Origin: Bacillota bacterium
GTDB lineage: Bacteria > Bacillota > Clostridia > Lachnospirales > Lachnospiraceae
Assembly: GCA_023423045.1 (NCBI GenBank)
Contig: JAFAGA010000018.1
Coordinates: 1-16,618, forward strand
Direction: 5' to 3'
Length of the DNA: 16,618 nt
A program made the translations under genes and the position numbers. Positions 7,414 to 15,905 of this stretch are shown here, in pieces. Below the pieces are notes generated by a model. The model saw only the letters and a list, made by a program, of their open reading frames with translations. It was not told where the DNA came from and ran no database searches. Within the stretch, counting starts at the first letter, position 1. Every line of letters begins with the position of its first letter.

Positions 7414-8853
7414 GTGAAAAATAAAATTATGCTGATTACCTATGCGGACAGCTTTGGTAAGAACCTGAAAGAATTAAAAGAAATGCTGGATACTTATTTT
7501 AAAAGGGAAATCGGAGCAATCCATATTCTGCCCTTTTTCCCCTCCTCCGGTGACCGGGGCTTCGCACCCCTGACCTATGAGAAGGTGGATCCGGACTTCG
7601 GAACCTGGGAAGATATCGATGCAATTGCCAAGGATTATGAGCTGATGTACGATTTCATGATCAACCATCTTTCCAGAAGAAGCGAATACTTCCTGGACTT
7701 CATCGAAAAGCATGAGGATTCCGTCTATAAGGATATGTTCCTGAGATTTCATAAGTTTTGGCCCCAGGGGGAGCCTACACCGGAGGAAGTGGCGGTATTG
7801 AACAAAAGAAAGCCCCATGCTCCCTGTGTGGATATTACCTTTGCAGACGGAACCACCGAGAAGATCTGGTGTACCTTTGGCGAGGAGCAGATGGATCTGG
7901 ATATGAATTCGGATATCACCTGGGAATTTGTAGAGAGATCCCTGGAATGCTTAATGAAGCATGGTGCATCCATAATCCGTCTGGACGCCTTTGCATTTGC
8001 CACAAAGAAGCTGGGAACCTCCTGCTTCTTTGTGGAGCCTGAGATGTGGGAGTGTATGAAGCGGGTGCAGGATATTCTGGACCGGAATAACATACCCATG
8101 CTTCCTGAAATTCATGACCATTATAAAATACAGCAAAAAATTGCCGACCACGGCTATTATATCTATGATTTTGCACTGCCGGTGCTGGTGCTTCACACCA
8201 TTTATACCGGCAGCGGCCAGCGCCTGAAGAACTGGCTCAGGATGTGCCCGCAGAAGCAGTATACAACCCTGGATACCCACGACGGTATCGGAACGGTGGA
8301 TGTAAAGGATTTGCTAACGGATGAGGAAATCGATGCGGTATGCAATAAGACCCTGGAGCGCGGTGCAAACTTCAAGATGGATTACAGCGAGAAGGCAAAG
8401 GACAAGCCGGTGGTATACCAGATCAACTGCACCTATTATTCTGCCGCAGGCAGTGATGAGGCCTATCTGTTATCCAGGGCCATTCAGTTCTTTGCACCGG
8501 GAATTCCCCAGGTATATTATGTGGGACTTCTCGCCGGGGAAAATGATTACGAGCTCATGGAAAAAACGGATTTCCCCAGAAATATCAGCAGGCATAATTA
8601 TACCGTGGAGGAGATCAGGCAGGAGGTGGAAAAGCCTGTTGTTAAGAAGCTGGCGGCGCTGATGCGTTTTCGTAATGAGTATCCTGCCTTTGATGAGGAA
8701 TGCATTGTCGAGGATACCCAGGATGATCAACTTATCATCCGCAGAACAACCGGAGAGTATGAAGCGGTATTGTCCGCCAATCTGAAGGATTACAGCTTTA
8801 GCATTTCCTATCGCAACCCCCTGACAAAGGCTATGGTAACCTTGGAGTATTAA
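7414..8853 (+). CDS. gtfA: GH13_18 sucrose phosphorylase-type enzyme
   Basis: This 479-residue enzyme of GH13 subfamily 18 matches Streptococcus mutans GtfA (481 residues) closely in length and motifs. The family cleaves sucrose with phosphate to glucose-1-phosphate and fructose. Catalytic residues are the nucleophile D191 in RLDAFAFATKK, the acid/base E232 in LPEIHDHY, and the transition-state stabiliser D290 in LDTHDGIG, nearly the same numbers as in the Bifidobacterium enzyme. ITYADSFGKNLKEL at the N-terminus and PGIPQVYYVGLLAGEND are also family signatures. GTG 7414 is preferred because GGAGG at 7404-7408 sits five bases upstream; the in-frame ATG 7402 overlaps that site and has none of its own. 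It is cytoplasmic. In acceptor loop A the Asp that contacts fructose in the Bifidobacterium enzyme is Val333 here (PVVYQIN), so the true acceptor may not be plain fructose. The second GH38 gene follows 27 bases later. Confidence 0.9.
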   Translation: MKNKIMLITYADSFGKNLKELKEMLDTYFKREIGAIHILPFFPSSGDRGFAPLTYEKVDPDFGTWEDIDAIAKDYELMYDFMINHLSRRSEYFLDFIEKHEDSVYKDMFLRFHKFWPQGEPTPEEVAVLNKRKPHAPCVDITFADGTTEKIWCTFGEEQMDLDMNSDITWEFVERSLECLMKHGASIIRLDAFAFATKKLGTSCFFVEPEMWECMKRVQDILDRNNIPMLPEIHDHYKIQQKIADHGYYIYDFALPVLVLHTIYTGSGQRLKNWLRMCPQKQYTTLDTHDGIGTVDVKDLLTDEEIDAVCNKTLERGANFKMDYSEKAKDKPVVYQINCTYYSAAGSDEAYLLSRAIQFFAPGIPQVYYVGLLAGENDYELMEKTDFPRNISRHNYTVEEIRQEVEKPVVKKLAALMRFRNEYPAFDEECIVEDTQDDQLIIRRTTGEYEAVLSANLKDYSFSISYRNPLTKAMVTLEY

Positions 8854-8880
8854 GCGAAGACAGGAAGTTGGAGGCTAAGG

Positions 8881-11292
8881 ATGAACAGAAAAAAACTTTA
8901 TATGATAGGAAATTCCCATATCGACCCGGTGTGGTTTTGGAATTGGGAGGAGGGAATGCAGGAGGTGAAGGCAACCTTTGCCTCTGCATTGGACCGGATG
9001 AAGGAATATGAGGAGTTTAAATTTACCTCTACCTCAACCGCCTTCTTTGAATGGATTGAACGGACCGTACCTTCCATGTTTGAAGAAATTAAAAGCAGGG
9101 TCGCAGAGGGAAGGTGGGAGCTGACCGGCGGCTGGTTTATTGAGCCGGACTGCAATCTGCCGGGTGGGGAAGCCCTGCTCCGGCAGGGATTGTACGGACA
9201 GAGATATCTGAAGGAGAAGTTCGGGAAAATAACAAGGATAGGCTCCAATGTGGACAGCTTTGGTCATGGCGGGAATTTACCCCAGTTTCTGAAAAAATGC
9301 GGCATGGACCATTATGTATTAATGAGACCCAGGCTGGAGAATCCGGTTTTCTTATGGGAAAGTGCGGATGGAAGTGCGGTCAATGCCATCACTCTTCCGG
9401 GAGAATACACCACCTGGTTCTATGAACCCACGAAGAAAAATATCGAAGATACCCTGGCGGCCATGGAGAACCGGGAGGAATTGCCCTGCTGTTACGGTGT
9501 GGGCAATCACGGCGGCGGTCCGACCAAGGAAAATATAGAGAGTATCCGGAAGTTAAAAGGGGAGTATCCGCAGGCGGAGCTTCTATTTGGCACCTTTGAA
9601 GAATTCTTTCGGGGCTTGCAGGGGGAAAAGCTGAATAAGATAAGCGGACCCCTGGAGAAAGTGAATACCGGCTGCTATGCTATGGATGCCAGGCTGAAGA
9701 AAGCCAACCGGCTCAGTGAAACCAGACTCATGGAGGCGGATCTGCTGCTCTCCATGGATGCATCGGGGAAAGGAACCTGGCTGAAGGAAAGCGAAGAGAT
9801 GACCGGGCTGTGGAAGCTCCTGCTGTTTAACCAGTTCCATGATACTCTGGGAGGAACCGCCATTAAGGAAGCCAGGGATGAGGCCATTATGCAGTTTGGT
9901 ACCGTAAGTGCGGGCTGTACCAAGCTCAAGGCCTTGGCCATACAATCCATGGTAAATACCGTGGATACCACCGGGGACGGTTTCCCTCTCTTCTTATTTA
10001 ATACGGACGGAAAAGAGTACCGGGGCTATGTTAACGTGGAGCTGAACTGGTTCTGCAAGCATCCGCTGAAGCTGACGGACCCCGAGGGAAGGGAGGTACC
10101 CTATCAAAGGGTCCATACCAAGGCAAAGGTTCGCAATTATGTGCTGGGAGGCAGAAGAAGTATTGTCTTCCATGCCAATATCCCTTCCTGCGGCTATGCG
10201 GTTTACCGCCTGATGGTGGAGGAACCGGCCCTATGCTATAACAATGAGATGGAACTAAATAACACCGATCCCTATCAGATGGAGAATGAATTCATTAAGG
10301 TAACCTTTGATGAGAAAAGCGGCTTATTAAAAGAGCTCCTGGAGAAAAAGACCGGATATCAGGCTCTTAAATCGCCCGCAACCCATGAGATCTGGATTGA
10401 TGAGCGGGACACCTGGGGAGGAATCCAGGACAGACCTTATGAAAATACCGGAGAGACCCTGAAGCTGAAATCCATTGAAAAGGTGGAAAGCGGCAAGATT
10501 CGGGAATGTATTCGTGTGATATATGAACACGGCGGCAGCAGGCTGGAGCAAAGATATTATCTCTATGCAAAGGATTCTGAGGTCGTTGTAGAGAACATGC
10601 TGTATTGGGATAAGGAATGGCATGAATTGAAGCTTGGTTTTCCGGTGGGAACCGCCAAGCCCTTAGTCAGGGCCGAAGGCTCCTATGAGACCATTAACAG
10701 AACCATAGAGGATGCAGATGAATATTATATGCACCGCTTCCTGGATGTAACGGATCAGGGCAGGCAGGGGCTTGCCGTTTCCAATGACAGCAAATATTCC
10801 TTCAGCTGCCATAAGGGTACCTTATTGCTTACCGTGGCGCGAAGCGCGATGTATGCCCAGGGGAACGGCAGGAACTGGTATAATCCGCTGGAGAGCTATG
10901 AATATACCGATATCGGCAAGATTACGTTTACCCTTGTACTAAGGCCCCATGGGGAGGAGCTTCCGGCGGCACAGCTGTACCGGATGGCAAGAAGGATCAA
11001 CGCTCCCTATGAATATCTGGCTGACAGCAGCCATAAGGGAGAGGTGCGCCGTACAAGCTATTCCCTGGCATCCACGGATCAGGACAGTGTTGCGATTATG
11101 ACGGTTAAGAAGGCGGAGGATGACGGGGATTTTGTTGTGAGGCTTCTGGAGCAGGAGGGCAGAGAGCAGAGCTATCATCTCACCTTTATGGACACGGTTT
11201 ATCCTCTGAATATCGGACCTCATGAGATACAGACCATAAAGATTAATCCGGAGACAAAAGCCTTCCGGGAGGTTGATTTCCTGGAATTTTAA
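8881..11292 (+). CDS. GH38 alpha-mannosidase, short form
   Basis: This complete 803-residue GH38 enzyme would trim alpha-mannosides in the cytoplasm. Metal residues H13 and D15 lie in GNSHIDPVWFW right at the N-terminus. The nucleophile D125 is in NVDSFGHGGNLPQ, the HGGGPTKE loop is near residue 210, and H320 is in FNQFHDTLGGT. The C-terminal half is the beta-sandwich region. Unlike the first GH38 it has no N-terminal extension, and its nucleophile block is of the NVDSFGH kind rather than LPDVFGYSAA, so the two belong to different subgroups and are not a recent duplication. ATG 8881 has GGAGG at 8870-8874, six bases upstream. The GH3 gene starts 19 bases after its stop. Specificity (alpha-1,2, 1,3 or 1,6) cannot be read here. 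Confidence 0.95.
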   Translation: MNRKKLYMIGNSHIDPVWFWNWEEGMQEVKATFASALDRMKEYEEFKFTSTSTAFFEWIERTVPSMFEEIKSRVAEGRWELTGGWFIEPDCNLPGGEALLRQGLYGQRYLKEKFGKITRIGSNVDSFGHGGNLPQFLKKCGMDHYVLMRPRLENPVFLWESADGSAVNAITLPGEYTTWFYEPTKKNIEDTLAAMENREELPCCYGVGNHGGGPTKENIESIRKLKGEYPQAELLFGTFEEFFRGLQGEKLNKISGPLEKVNTGCYAMDARLKKANRLSETRLMEADLLLSMDASGKGTWLKESEEMTGLWKLLLFNQFHDTLGGTAIKEARDEAIMQFGTVSAGCTKLKALAIQSMVNTVDTTGDGFPLFLFNTDGKEYRGYVNVELNWFCKHPLKLTDPEGREVPYQRVHTKAKVRNYVLGGRRSIVFHANIPSCGYAVYRLMVEEPALCYNNEMELNNTDPYQMENEFIKVTFDEKSGLLKELLEKKTGYQALKSPATHEIWIDERDTWGGIQDRPYENTGETLKLKSIEKVESGKIRECIRVIYEHGGSRLEQRYYLYAKDSEVVVENMLYWDKEWHELKLGFPVGTAKPLVRAEGSYETINRTIEDADEYYMHRFLDVTDQGRQGLAVSNDSKYSFSCHKGTLLLTVARSAMYAQGNGRNWYNPLESYEYTDIGKITFTLVLRPHGEELPAAQLYRMARRINAPYEYLADSSHKGEVRRTSYSLASTDQDSVAIMTVKKAEDDGDFVVRLLEQEGREQSYHLTFMDTVYPLNIGPHEIQTIKINPETKAFREVDFLEF

Positions 11293-11311
11293 AGAAGGAA
11301 TGGAGGTAATT

Positions 11312-13477
11312 ATGGAAAAGAAATATAAGTATCAGGATGAGACCCTAAGCTTTCGGGAACGGGCAAGGGATATGGTTGCCCATATGACAATCGAAGAATG
11401 TGCATCCCAGATGCTGTTTAACAGCGCAAAGGTGGAGTCCGTCGGCATTCCGTTTTATAACTGGTGGAATGAGGCGCTGCACGGAGTGGCGCGCGCCGGT
11501 ATGGCGACGGTATTCCCGCAGGCCATCGGCCTGGCGGCGACCTTTGATGATGAGCTGCTTGAGAAGGTTGCGGATGTCATCGCGACGGAAGGCCGCGCAA
11601 AATATAACAGCTACCAAAAGTATGAGGATTACGGCATATACAAAGGAATTACCTTCTGGTCCCCGAATGTAAATATCTTTCGGGATCCCAGATGGGGAAG
11701 AGGACAGGAAACCTACGGAGAAGATCCGTATCTGACAGCCCGGTTGGGAGTGGCCTTTGTGAAGGGTCTGCAGGGCTATGATGAGAGATATCTTAAGACG
11801 GCTGCCTGTGCCAAGCATTTTGCGGTTCACAGCGGACCGGAGAAATTAAGACATGAATTTGATGCCATTGCCACAAAGCAGGATATGGAGGAAACCTATC
11901 TTCCCGCCTTTAAGGCCTTGGTGGACTGCGGCGTGGAAGGCTTCATGGGTGCCTACAACAGAACCAACGGAGAGCCCTGCTGCGGAAGCAAGACCTTACT
12001 TAAGGATCTGCTAAGAGGCGAGTGGGGATTTGACGGATATGTAACCTCGGATTGCTGGGCAATCGCTGATTTTCACCTGTATCATAAGAAGACCGGCACA
12101 CCGACGGAATCCGTGGCTCTGGCACTGGAAAACGGCTGTGACCTGAACTGCGGCAATATGTATGCGTATCTGCTGCAGGCGCTTTCGGAAGGGAAAATTA
12201 CCGAAGAGCAGATCAGGACTTCAGCGGAGCGTCTGCTGACCACCAGAATGAAACTGGGTATGTTCGATGAGAAGACACCCTTCGATGGCCTTGGCTATGA
12301 GGTGGTGGACTGTGAGGAGCACCGTGCACTGAATGAGGAGGCGGCCAGAAAGTCCCTTGTCTTATTGAAGAATAACGGTATCCTTCCTTTGGACAAAACA
12401 AAGATTAAGAACATTGCGGTGATGGGACCCAATGCAAATTCCATCATAGCCCTTGAGGGAAATTACCATGGAACCGCGAATCAATACCACACGGTTCTTG
12501 AGGCCATCCGCGCACAATTGCCGGATGCCAGGGTGAATTACAGTGAGGGTTGTCATCTGTTTGAATACAAGCTGGAGGATCCGGGCTATGCGGGAGACCG
12601 CCTGGGAGAAGTGAAGGCCCATGTGGATCTGGCCGATGTGGTGGTAGTGGTAACCGGTCTTGATGAGACGCTGGAAGGGGAAGAGATGGTAGGCAAGGAA
12701 ATCTCCGGAGATAAGGACACCCTGCTTCTGCCCGAATGCCAGAGGAATCTGATCCGTACGGCCTGTGAGAGAAATAAACCGGTTATTATTGTGAATCTGA
12801 CCGGCAGTGCAATCGATTTTGACTATGGCAATGAGCATGCGGCGGCCATTATTCAGGCCTGGTATCCGGGAGCCATGGGAGGCAAGGCGGTTGCGGATCT
12901 GATCTTTGGCAATTATAGCCCCTCCGGACGTTTGCCGGTCACCTTCTATCGTGAAGAAAACCAACTTCCCGATTTTGAGGATTACTCCATGGAAGGAAGA
13001 ACCTATAAATTCATAAAGGAAGACCCGCTGTTTCCCTTCGGCTTTGGCCTAAGCTACACCAAGTTCGACTACAGCGGCCTTACGTTGGAGAAACAACGAG
13101 TGGAACCCTCTGCGAGCGACTCTTATGTTCCATCAAAAATCCTTCCGGGGGAAGGGATAAACGGTAGGGTGACAGTCACCAATGTGGGTGCAATGGAAGG
13201 AGATGAAATTGTTCAGATCTACTTAAGGGATGAGGAAGCCTCCGTAAGAGTACCCCGTCATAAATTGTGCGGAATGAAACGGGTAACCTTAAAGCCCGGG
13301 GAGAAAGCTACAATATCCTTTACAATCGAGGCGGAACAGTTTATGATAATACAAGAAAACGGTGTGAAGGAATATGAGCCGGGCAGCTTTACGGTGTTCG
13401 CAGGCGGAAGCCAGCCGGATGCCTACAGCGAAGCACTAAATAATACAAAGACCATCAGTTGTAAGGTTGAGATGTAA
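11312..13477 (+). CDS. GH3 beta-xylosidase / beta-glucosidase
   Basis: This 721-residue GH3 enzyme has an N-terminal TIM barrel, an alpha/beta sandwich and a C-terminal fibronectin type III-like domain (about residues 600-715). The nucleophile is D247 in GYVTSDCWAI. K168-H169 in AKHFAVHSGPE binds substrate. The LEGEE segment at 454-458 is a likely place for the acid/base. The block YNWWNEALHGVARAG with ATVFPQAIGLAATFD is most familiar from xylan 1,4-beta-xylosidases, so a xyloside or arabinoside substrate is somewhat favoured over glucoside. No signal peptide or PA14 insert is seen. ATG 11312 is chosen for GGAGG at 11302-11306. ATG 11300 in frame abuts its only purine-rich site, and a TTG at 11273 would overlap the preceding gene. 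It is the last glycosidase of the run. Confidence 0.93.
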   Translation: MEKKYKYQDETLSFRERARDMVAHMTIEECASQMLFNSAKVESVGIPFYNWWNEALHGVARAGMATVFPQAIGLAATFDDELLEKVADVIATEGRAKYNSYQKYEDYGIYKGITFWSPNVNIFRDPRWGRGQETYGEDPYLTARLGVAFVKGLQGYDERYLKTAACAKHFAVHSGPEKLRHEFDAIATKQDMEETYLPAFKALVDCGVEGFMGAYNRTNGEPCCGSKTLLKDLLRGEWGFDGYVTSDCWAIADFHLYHKKTGTPTESVALALENGCDLNCGNMYAYLLQALSEGKITEEQIRTSAERLLTTRMKLGMFDEKTPFDGLGYEVVDCEEHRALNEEAARKSLVLLKNNGILPLDKTKIKNIAVMGPNANSIIALEGNYHGTANQYHTVLEAIRAQLPDARVNYSEGCHLFEYKLEDPGYAGDRLGEVKAHVDLADVVVVVTGLDETLEGEEMVGKEISGDKDTLLLPECQRNLIRTACERNKPVIIVNLTGSAIDFDYGNEHAAAIIQAWYPGAMGGKAVADLIFGNYSPSGRLPVTFYREENQLPDFEDYSMEGRTYKFIKEDPLFPFGFGLSYTKFDYSGLTLEKQRVEPSASDSYVPSKILPGEGINGRVTVTNVGAMEGDEIVQIYLRDEEASVRVPRHKLCGMKRVTLKPGEKATISFTIEAEQFMIIQENGVKEYEPGSFTVFAGGSQPDAYSEALNNTKTISCKVEM

Positions 13478-13485
13478 TATCTCAA
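13467..13485 (+). other. Small hairpin spanning the GH3 stop codon
   Basis: TTGAGAT at 13467-13473 pairs perfectly with ATCTCAA at 13479-13485 over a 5-base loop that contains most of the TAA stop at 13475-13477. It may stabilise the mRNA end. No U-tract follows, so it is not a canonical terminator. Confidence 0.4.
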
Positions 13486-13502
13486 ATGAGGTTCAAAAAA
13501 GT

Positions 13503-13541
13503 TCGGATTACAGGAAGTAAGAATTTTTTCCTGTAATCCGA
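13503..13541 (+). terminator. Strong 14-bp stem-loop between the GH3 and MATE genes
   Basis: TCGGATTACAGGAA at 13503-13516 pairs perfectly with TTCCTGTAATCCGA at 13528-13541 around an 11-base loop. It is the strongest hairpin in the window and separates the glycosidase run from the exporter. On the plus strand the bases after it (ATTCTGATG) are not U-rich, so it would be a weak or Rho-independent-like barrier, or an mRNA 3'-end stabiliser. Read on the minus strand, the stem is followed by a T6 run (complement of 13495-13500), which is a better terminator shape, although no minus-strand gene was found nearby. Confidence 0.55.
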
Positions 13542-13570
13542 TATTCTGATGTTGAAGGAAAGGCAAAAAA

Positions 13571-14899
13571 TTGAGACTTTTTTCTAAGAAGGATTTATAT
13601 CGGCTGATCATACCGCTGATACTGGAACAAATCTTAGGAGTAACCGTCGGCATGGCTGCTACCGTGATGGTATCCGGCGCCGGGGAGGCTGCCGTATCCG
13701 GTGTTTCCCTGGTGGATACGCTGAATATACTGCTGATCAATATATTCAGTTCTCTGGCTACCGGAGGCGCCGTTGTGGCGGCAAGATACCTGGGCAATAA
13801 AAACGAGGAGAAGGCTTGCAGGGCCGCAAACCAATTACTGTTATCAATAACGGTCCTATCCTTGGTTATTATGGTTATTTCATTGATCGGCAACCGAAGT
13901 GTTCTGCGTTTTATTTATGGAACTATCGATGCCAAGGTGATGAAGCATGCGGTTACGTATTTTTATCTGACAGCGCTCTCCTTTCCGTTTTTGGCTATCT
14001 ATAGCGGAAGTGCCGCATTGTGCCGCTCCATGGGGAATTCAAAGATCACCATGCTGACCTCCATTCTGGTTAATATCATTAATGTAACCGGCAATGCCAT
14101 TTTTGTATTCGGTCTTGGCATGGAATCAGGAGGAGTAGGCGCATCCACCCTAATATCAAGAGCCGTCGGAGCGGTTATCATGCTGTGTGTCGTACATAAT
14201 CAAAAGCTTCCGATTCATATTGATGCCAGGTTTAGGCTGGGTTTTCATCCCGCTATGATAAAAAAGATTTGCAATGTGGGTATTCCTACAGGCATTGATA
14301 ACAGTATCTTTCAAGTGGGGAAGCTGATGGTGCAGAGTCTGGTTGCCGGCTATGGTACGACTGCAATCGCGGCCAATGCAGTGGCAAGTACTGTTTCAGG
14401 CTTTGTGGTAATTCCGGCGTCCTCCATCGGTCTGGCTGCAATCACCGTAATCGGACAATGTGTGGGAGCACGGGCCTTTGATGATGCAAAATATTATATT
14501 AAGAAATTAATGAAGATAGCCTATGTGTCAATGCTTGCTTTGAATCTGGCCTTCCTTCTGTTATCAAAGCAGATTGTGGGAGTTTATCAGCTTTCCTCGC
14601 AAGCCTCCGATATGGCATGGAAGATTCTGCTTTCCTACAGTATTGCGGCAATGCTGTTATGGCCTTCGGCTTTTACCTTGCCCAATGTCCTGCGCGCCTC
14701 GGATGATGCAAAGTATACGATGTACGTATCCATCCTCTCCATGTGGATATGGAGAGTAGGCTTAAGCTATATTCTGGATCACTTCTTTCATATGGGATTA
14801 TACGGAACCTGGATTGCCATGTATGCGGATTGGGTCTGCCGTGCTATTTTCTTTCTCATAAGAATAGCCAGAAAGAAATGGGAGGGTATTTTGGCTTAA
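13571..14899 (+). CDS. MATE family efflux transporter
   Basis: This 442-residue integral membrane protein has about 12 hydrophobic segments in two halves, the layout of MATE (NorM/DinF-type) cation-coupled drug or metabolite exporters. Typical features are the IPLILEQILGVTVGMAATVMVS first helix, the SLATGGAVVAARYLGNKNEEKA loop after helix 2, and the related second-half segment AASSIGLAAITVIGQCVGARAFDDA-like stretch (about residues 277-312). The start is TTG 13571, with AGGAAAGG at about 13556-13563 seven bases upstream. Its substrate cannot be told from sequence. It follows the GH3 gene on the same strand after a strong hairpin, so it may be a separate transcript or a partial read-through member of the operon; a link to sugar metabolism is not shown. 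Confidence 0.92.
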   Translation: MRLFSKKDLYRLIIPLILEQILGVTVGMAATVMVSGAGEAAVSGVSLVDTLNILLINIFSSLATGGAVVAARYLGNKNEEKACRAANQLLLSITVLSLVIMVISLIGNRSVLRFIYGTIDAKVMKHAVTYFYLTALSFPFLAIYSGSAALCRSMGNSKITMLTSILVNIINVTGNAIFVFGLGMESGGVGASTLISRAVGAVIMLCVVHNQKLPIHIDARFRLGFHPAMIKKICNVGIPTGIDNSIFQVGKLMVQSLVAGYGTTAIAANAVASTVSGFVVIPASSIGLAAITVIGQCVGARAFDDAKYYIKKLMKIAYVSMLALNLAFLLLSKQIVGVYQLSSQASDMAWKILLSYSIAAMLLWPSAFTLPNVLRASDDAKYTMYVSILSMWIWRVGLSYILDHFFHMGLYGTWIAMYADWVCRAIFFLIRIARKKWEGILA

Positions 14900-14905
14900 A
14901 CTGAA

Positions 14906-14925
14906 ATAGGTATTTTGATGTATAA
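14906..14925 (+). repeat. 20-base repeated element, copy 1
   Basis: ATAGGTATTTTGATGTATAA matches ATAGGTACTTTAATGTATAA at 15966-15985 in 18 of 20 positions, same orientation. This copy begins seven bases after the MATE stop. The TGTATAA end resembles an extended -10 box, but no -35 hexamer is at the proper distance. Confidence 0.45.
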
Positions 14926-15105
14926 AAATAAGTGTCATCTGCAGACAGGATGGGTTTTGCTGCACAGCTGATTATTCGGCATGTGTGGCAGGCCCTTATT
15001 TTATGCCGTCTCTGAATGAAATATAAAATATAGTACGGAGGCTATATTCGATGGGCAGGGGATAAGATGTATTTGCGTCCCTTGGATAAAATATGCTAAT
15101 TTTTG

Positions 15106-15134
15106 TTGCTGATTCCAAAGATAAGTGATAATAT
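15106..15134 (+). promoter_or_regulatory. Sigma-A type promoter for the lipoprotein gene
   Basis: TTGCTG at 15106-15111 and TAATAT at 15129-15134 are separated by 17 bases, a good match to the housekeeping consensus. It lies 63 bases before the lipoprotein start. It suggests the lipoprotein, and perhaps the PH-domain gene after it, form their own transcript. Confidence 0.6.
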
Positions 15135-15197
15135 GTTAATTGTACTACCCTGTAAACCAGGACTATCTCTATGATATTTATAATCGGAGGTTCTCAG

Positions 15198-15905
15198 ATG
15201 AAACTACAAAAGCTGGCAGTCATCCTTCTTGCGATGACAACTTTAACAGGATGTGTTAAGGAATACGAGTATACGCAGGAGCAGTCAGATGCGGTTGCCG
15301 AGTATGCGGCAGGGCTGCTGCTGAAAAGTGATGATAGTTATAAGGAAGGTTTAATGACCTTGAATCAGGTAGTGGAAAATAAGCCGGAGTCAGCGGCCCC
15401 TACACCGGTGCCCGAATCACCTGCGAAAGGAGAAAAGAGCGCGGGAGATACGGTATCTTCCTCTGAAGAAGGAGATAAGCCCCAGAAGCAATATAGTCTG
15501 ACGGAGGTAATCGCAGAAAAGGGATTTTCTCTTGAATTCACCGACTATGTATTTGTAGAGAGCTATCCCGAGGACCCGTCAGAAACCTATTTCTCCATTA
15601 CGCCCAGAAAAGGAAATCAACTGATTGTATTGTCCTTCCTTCTGACCAATGAGCTGAAAAAGGATAATCATTTAAATCTTACCCAAGCGGATATAAAGTA
15701 CCAATTACATATTAATTCCAAGGCGGTATATGAGCCTCCCTTTGCTCTTCTTGAAAACAATCTGAAACTGATTGATATCAAGCTTGAGAAGAAAGAGGCA
15801 AAGCCGGTGGTACTGATATTTGAGGTGGAGAAGAATGTGAAGATAACCGATCTTAGCCTTAAGGTAAGCAGAGAGGACCGGTCCATGACCATAGATATAA
15901 AGTAA
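15198..15905 (+). CDS. Lipoprotein of unknown function
   Basis: This is a 235-residue protein with a clear lipoprotein signal: positively charged start MKLQK, hydrophobic stretch to residue 16, and lipobox LTGC with the lipidated Cys at 19. It should therefore be anchored to the outer face of the cytoplasmic membrane. A conserved-looking segment EYAAGLLLKSDDSYKEGL follows (about 35-52), then a Pro/Glu/Ser-rich linker (about 61-97) and a C-terminal domain of about 135 residues with alternating beta-strand pattern, resembling the immunoglobulin-like DUF4352 type. The resemblance is by pattern only. ATG 15198 has GGAGG at 15186-15190; an in-frame ATG at 15171 lacks a site and would spoil the signal peptide. 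It has its own promoter. I do not recognise a function. Confidence 0.85.
   Translation: MKLQKLAVILLAMTTLTGCVKEYEYTQEQSDAVAEYAAGLLLKSDDSYKEGLMTLNQVVENKPESAAPTPVPESPAKGEKSAGDTVSSSEEGDKPQKQYSLTEVIAEKGFSLEFTDYVFVESYPEDPSETYFSITPRKGNQLIVLSFLLTNELKKDNHLNLTQADIKYQLHINSKAVYEPPFALLENNLKLIDIKLEKKEAKPVVLIFEVEKNVKITDLSLKVSREDRSMTIDIK

Larger units (their letters stand above)
14900..15197 (+). other. 298-base spacer between MATE and lipoprotein genes
   Basis: No gene of convincing length is present. It holds one copy of a 20-base repeated element (14906-14925), the weak inverted repeat CGGCAT 14977-14982 / ATGCCG 15003-15008 (20-base loop, no U-tract), a GGAGG at 15037-15041 followed by a four-codon frame at 15051, an 11-codon frame at 15067-15099, and a good promoter at 15106-15134. 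The tiny frames look like chance. Confidence 0.5.

Noticed and set aside
15051..15099. Tiny frames at 15051 (4 codons) and 15067 (10 residues, MYLRPLDKIC) after a GGAGG
   Set aside because: Too short to support, the second has only a weak binding site, and both precede the better-placed promoter for the lipoprotein gene.
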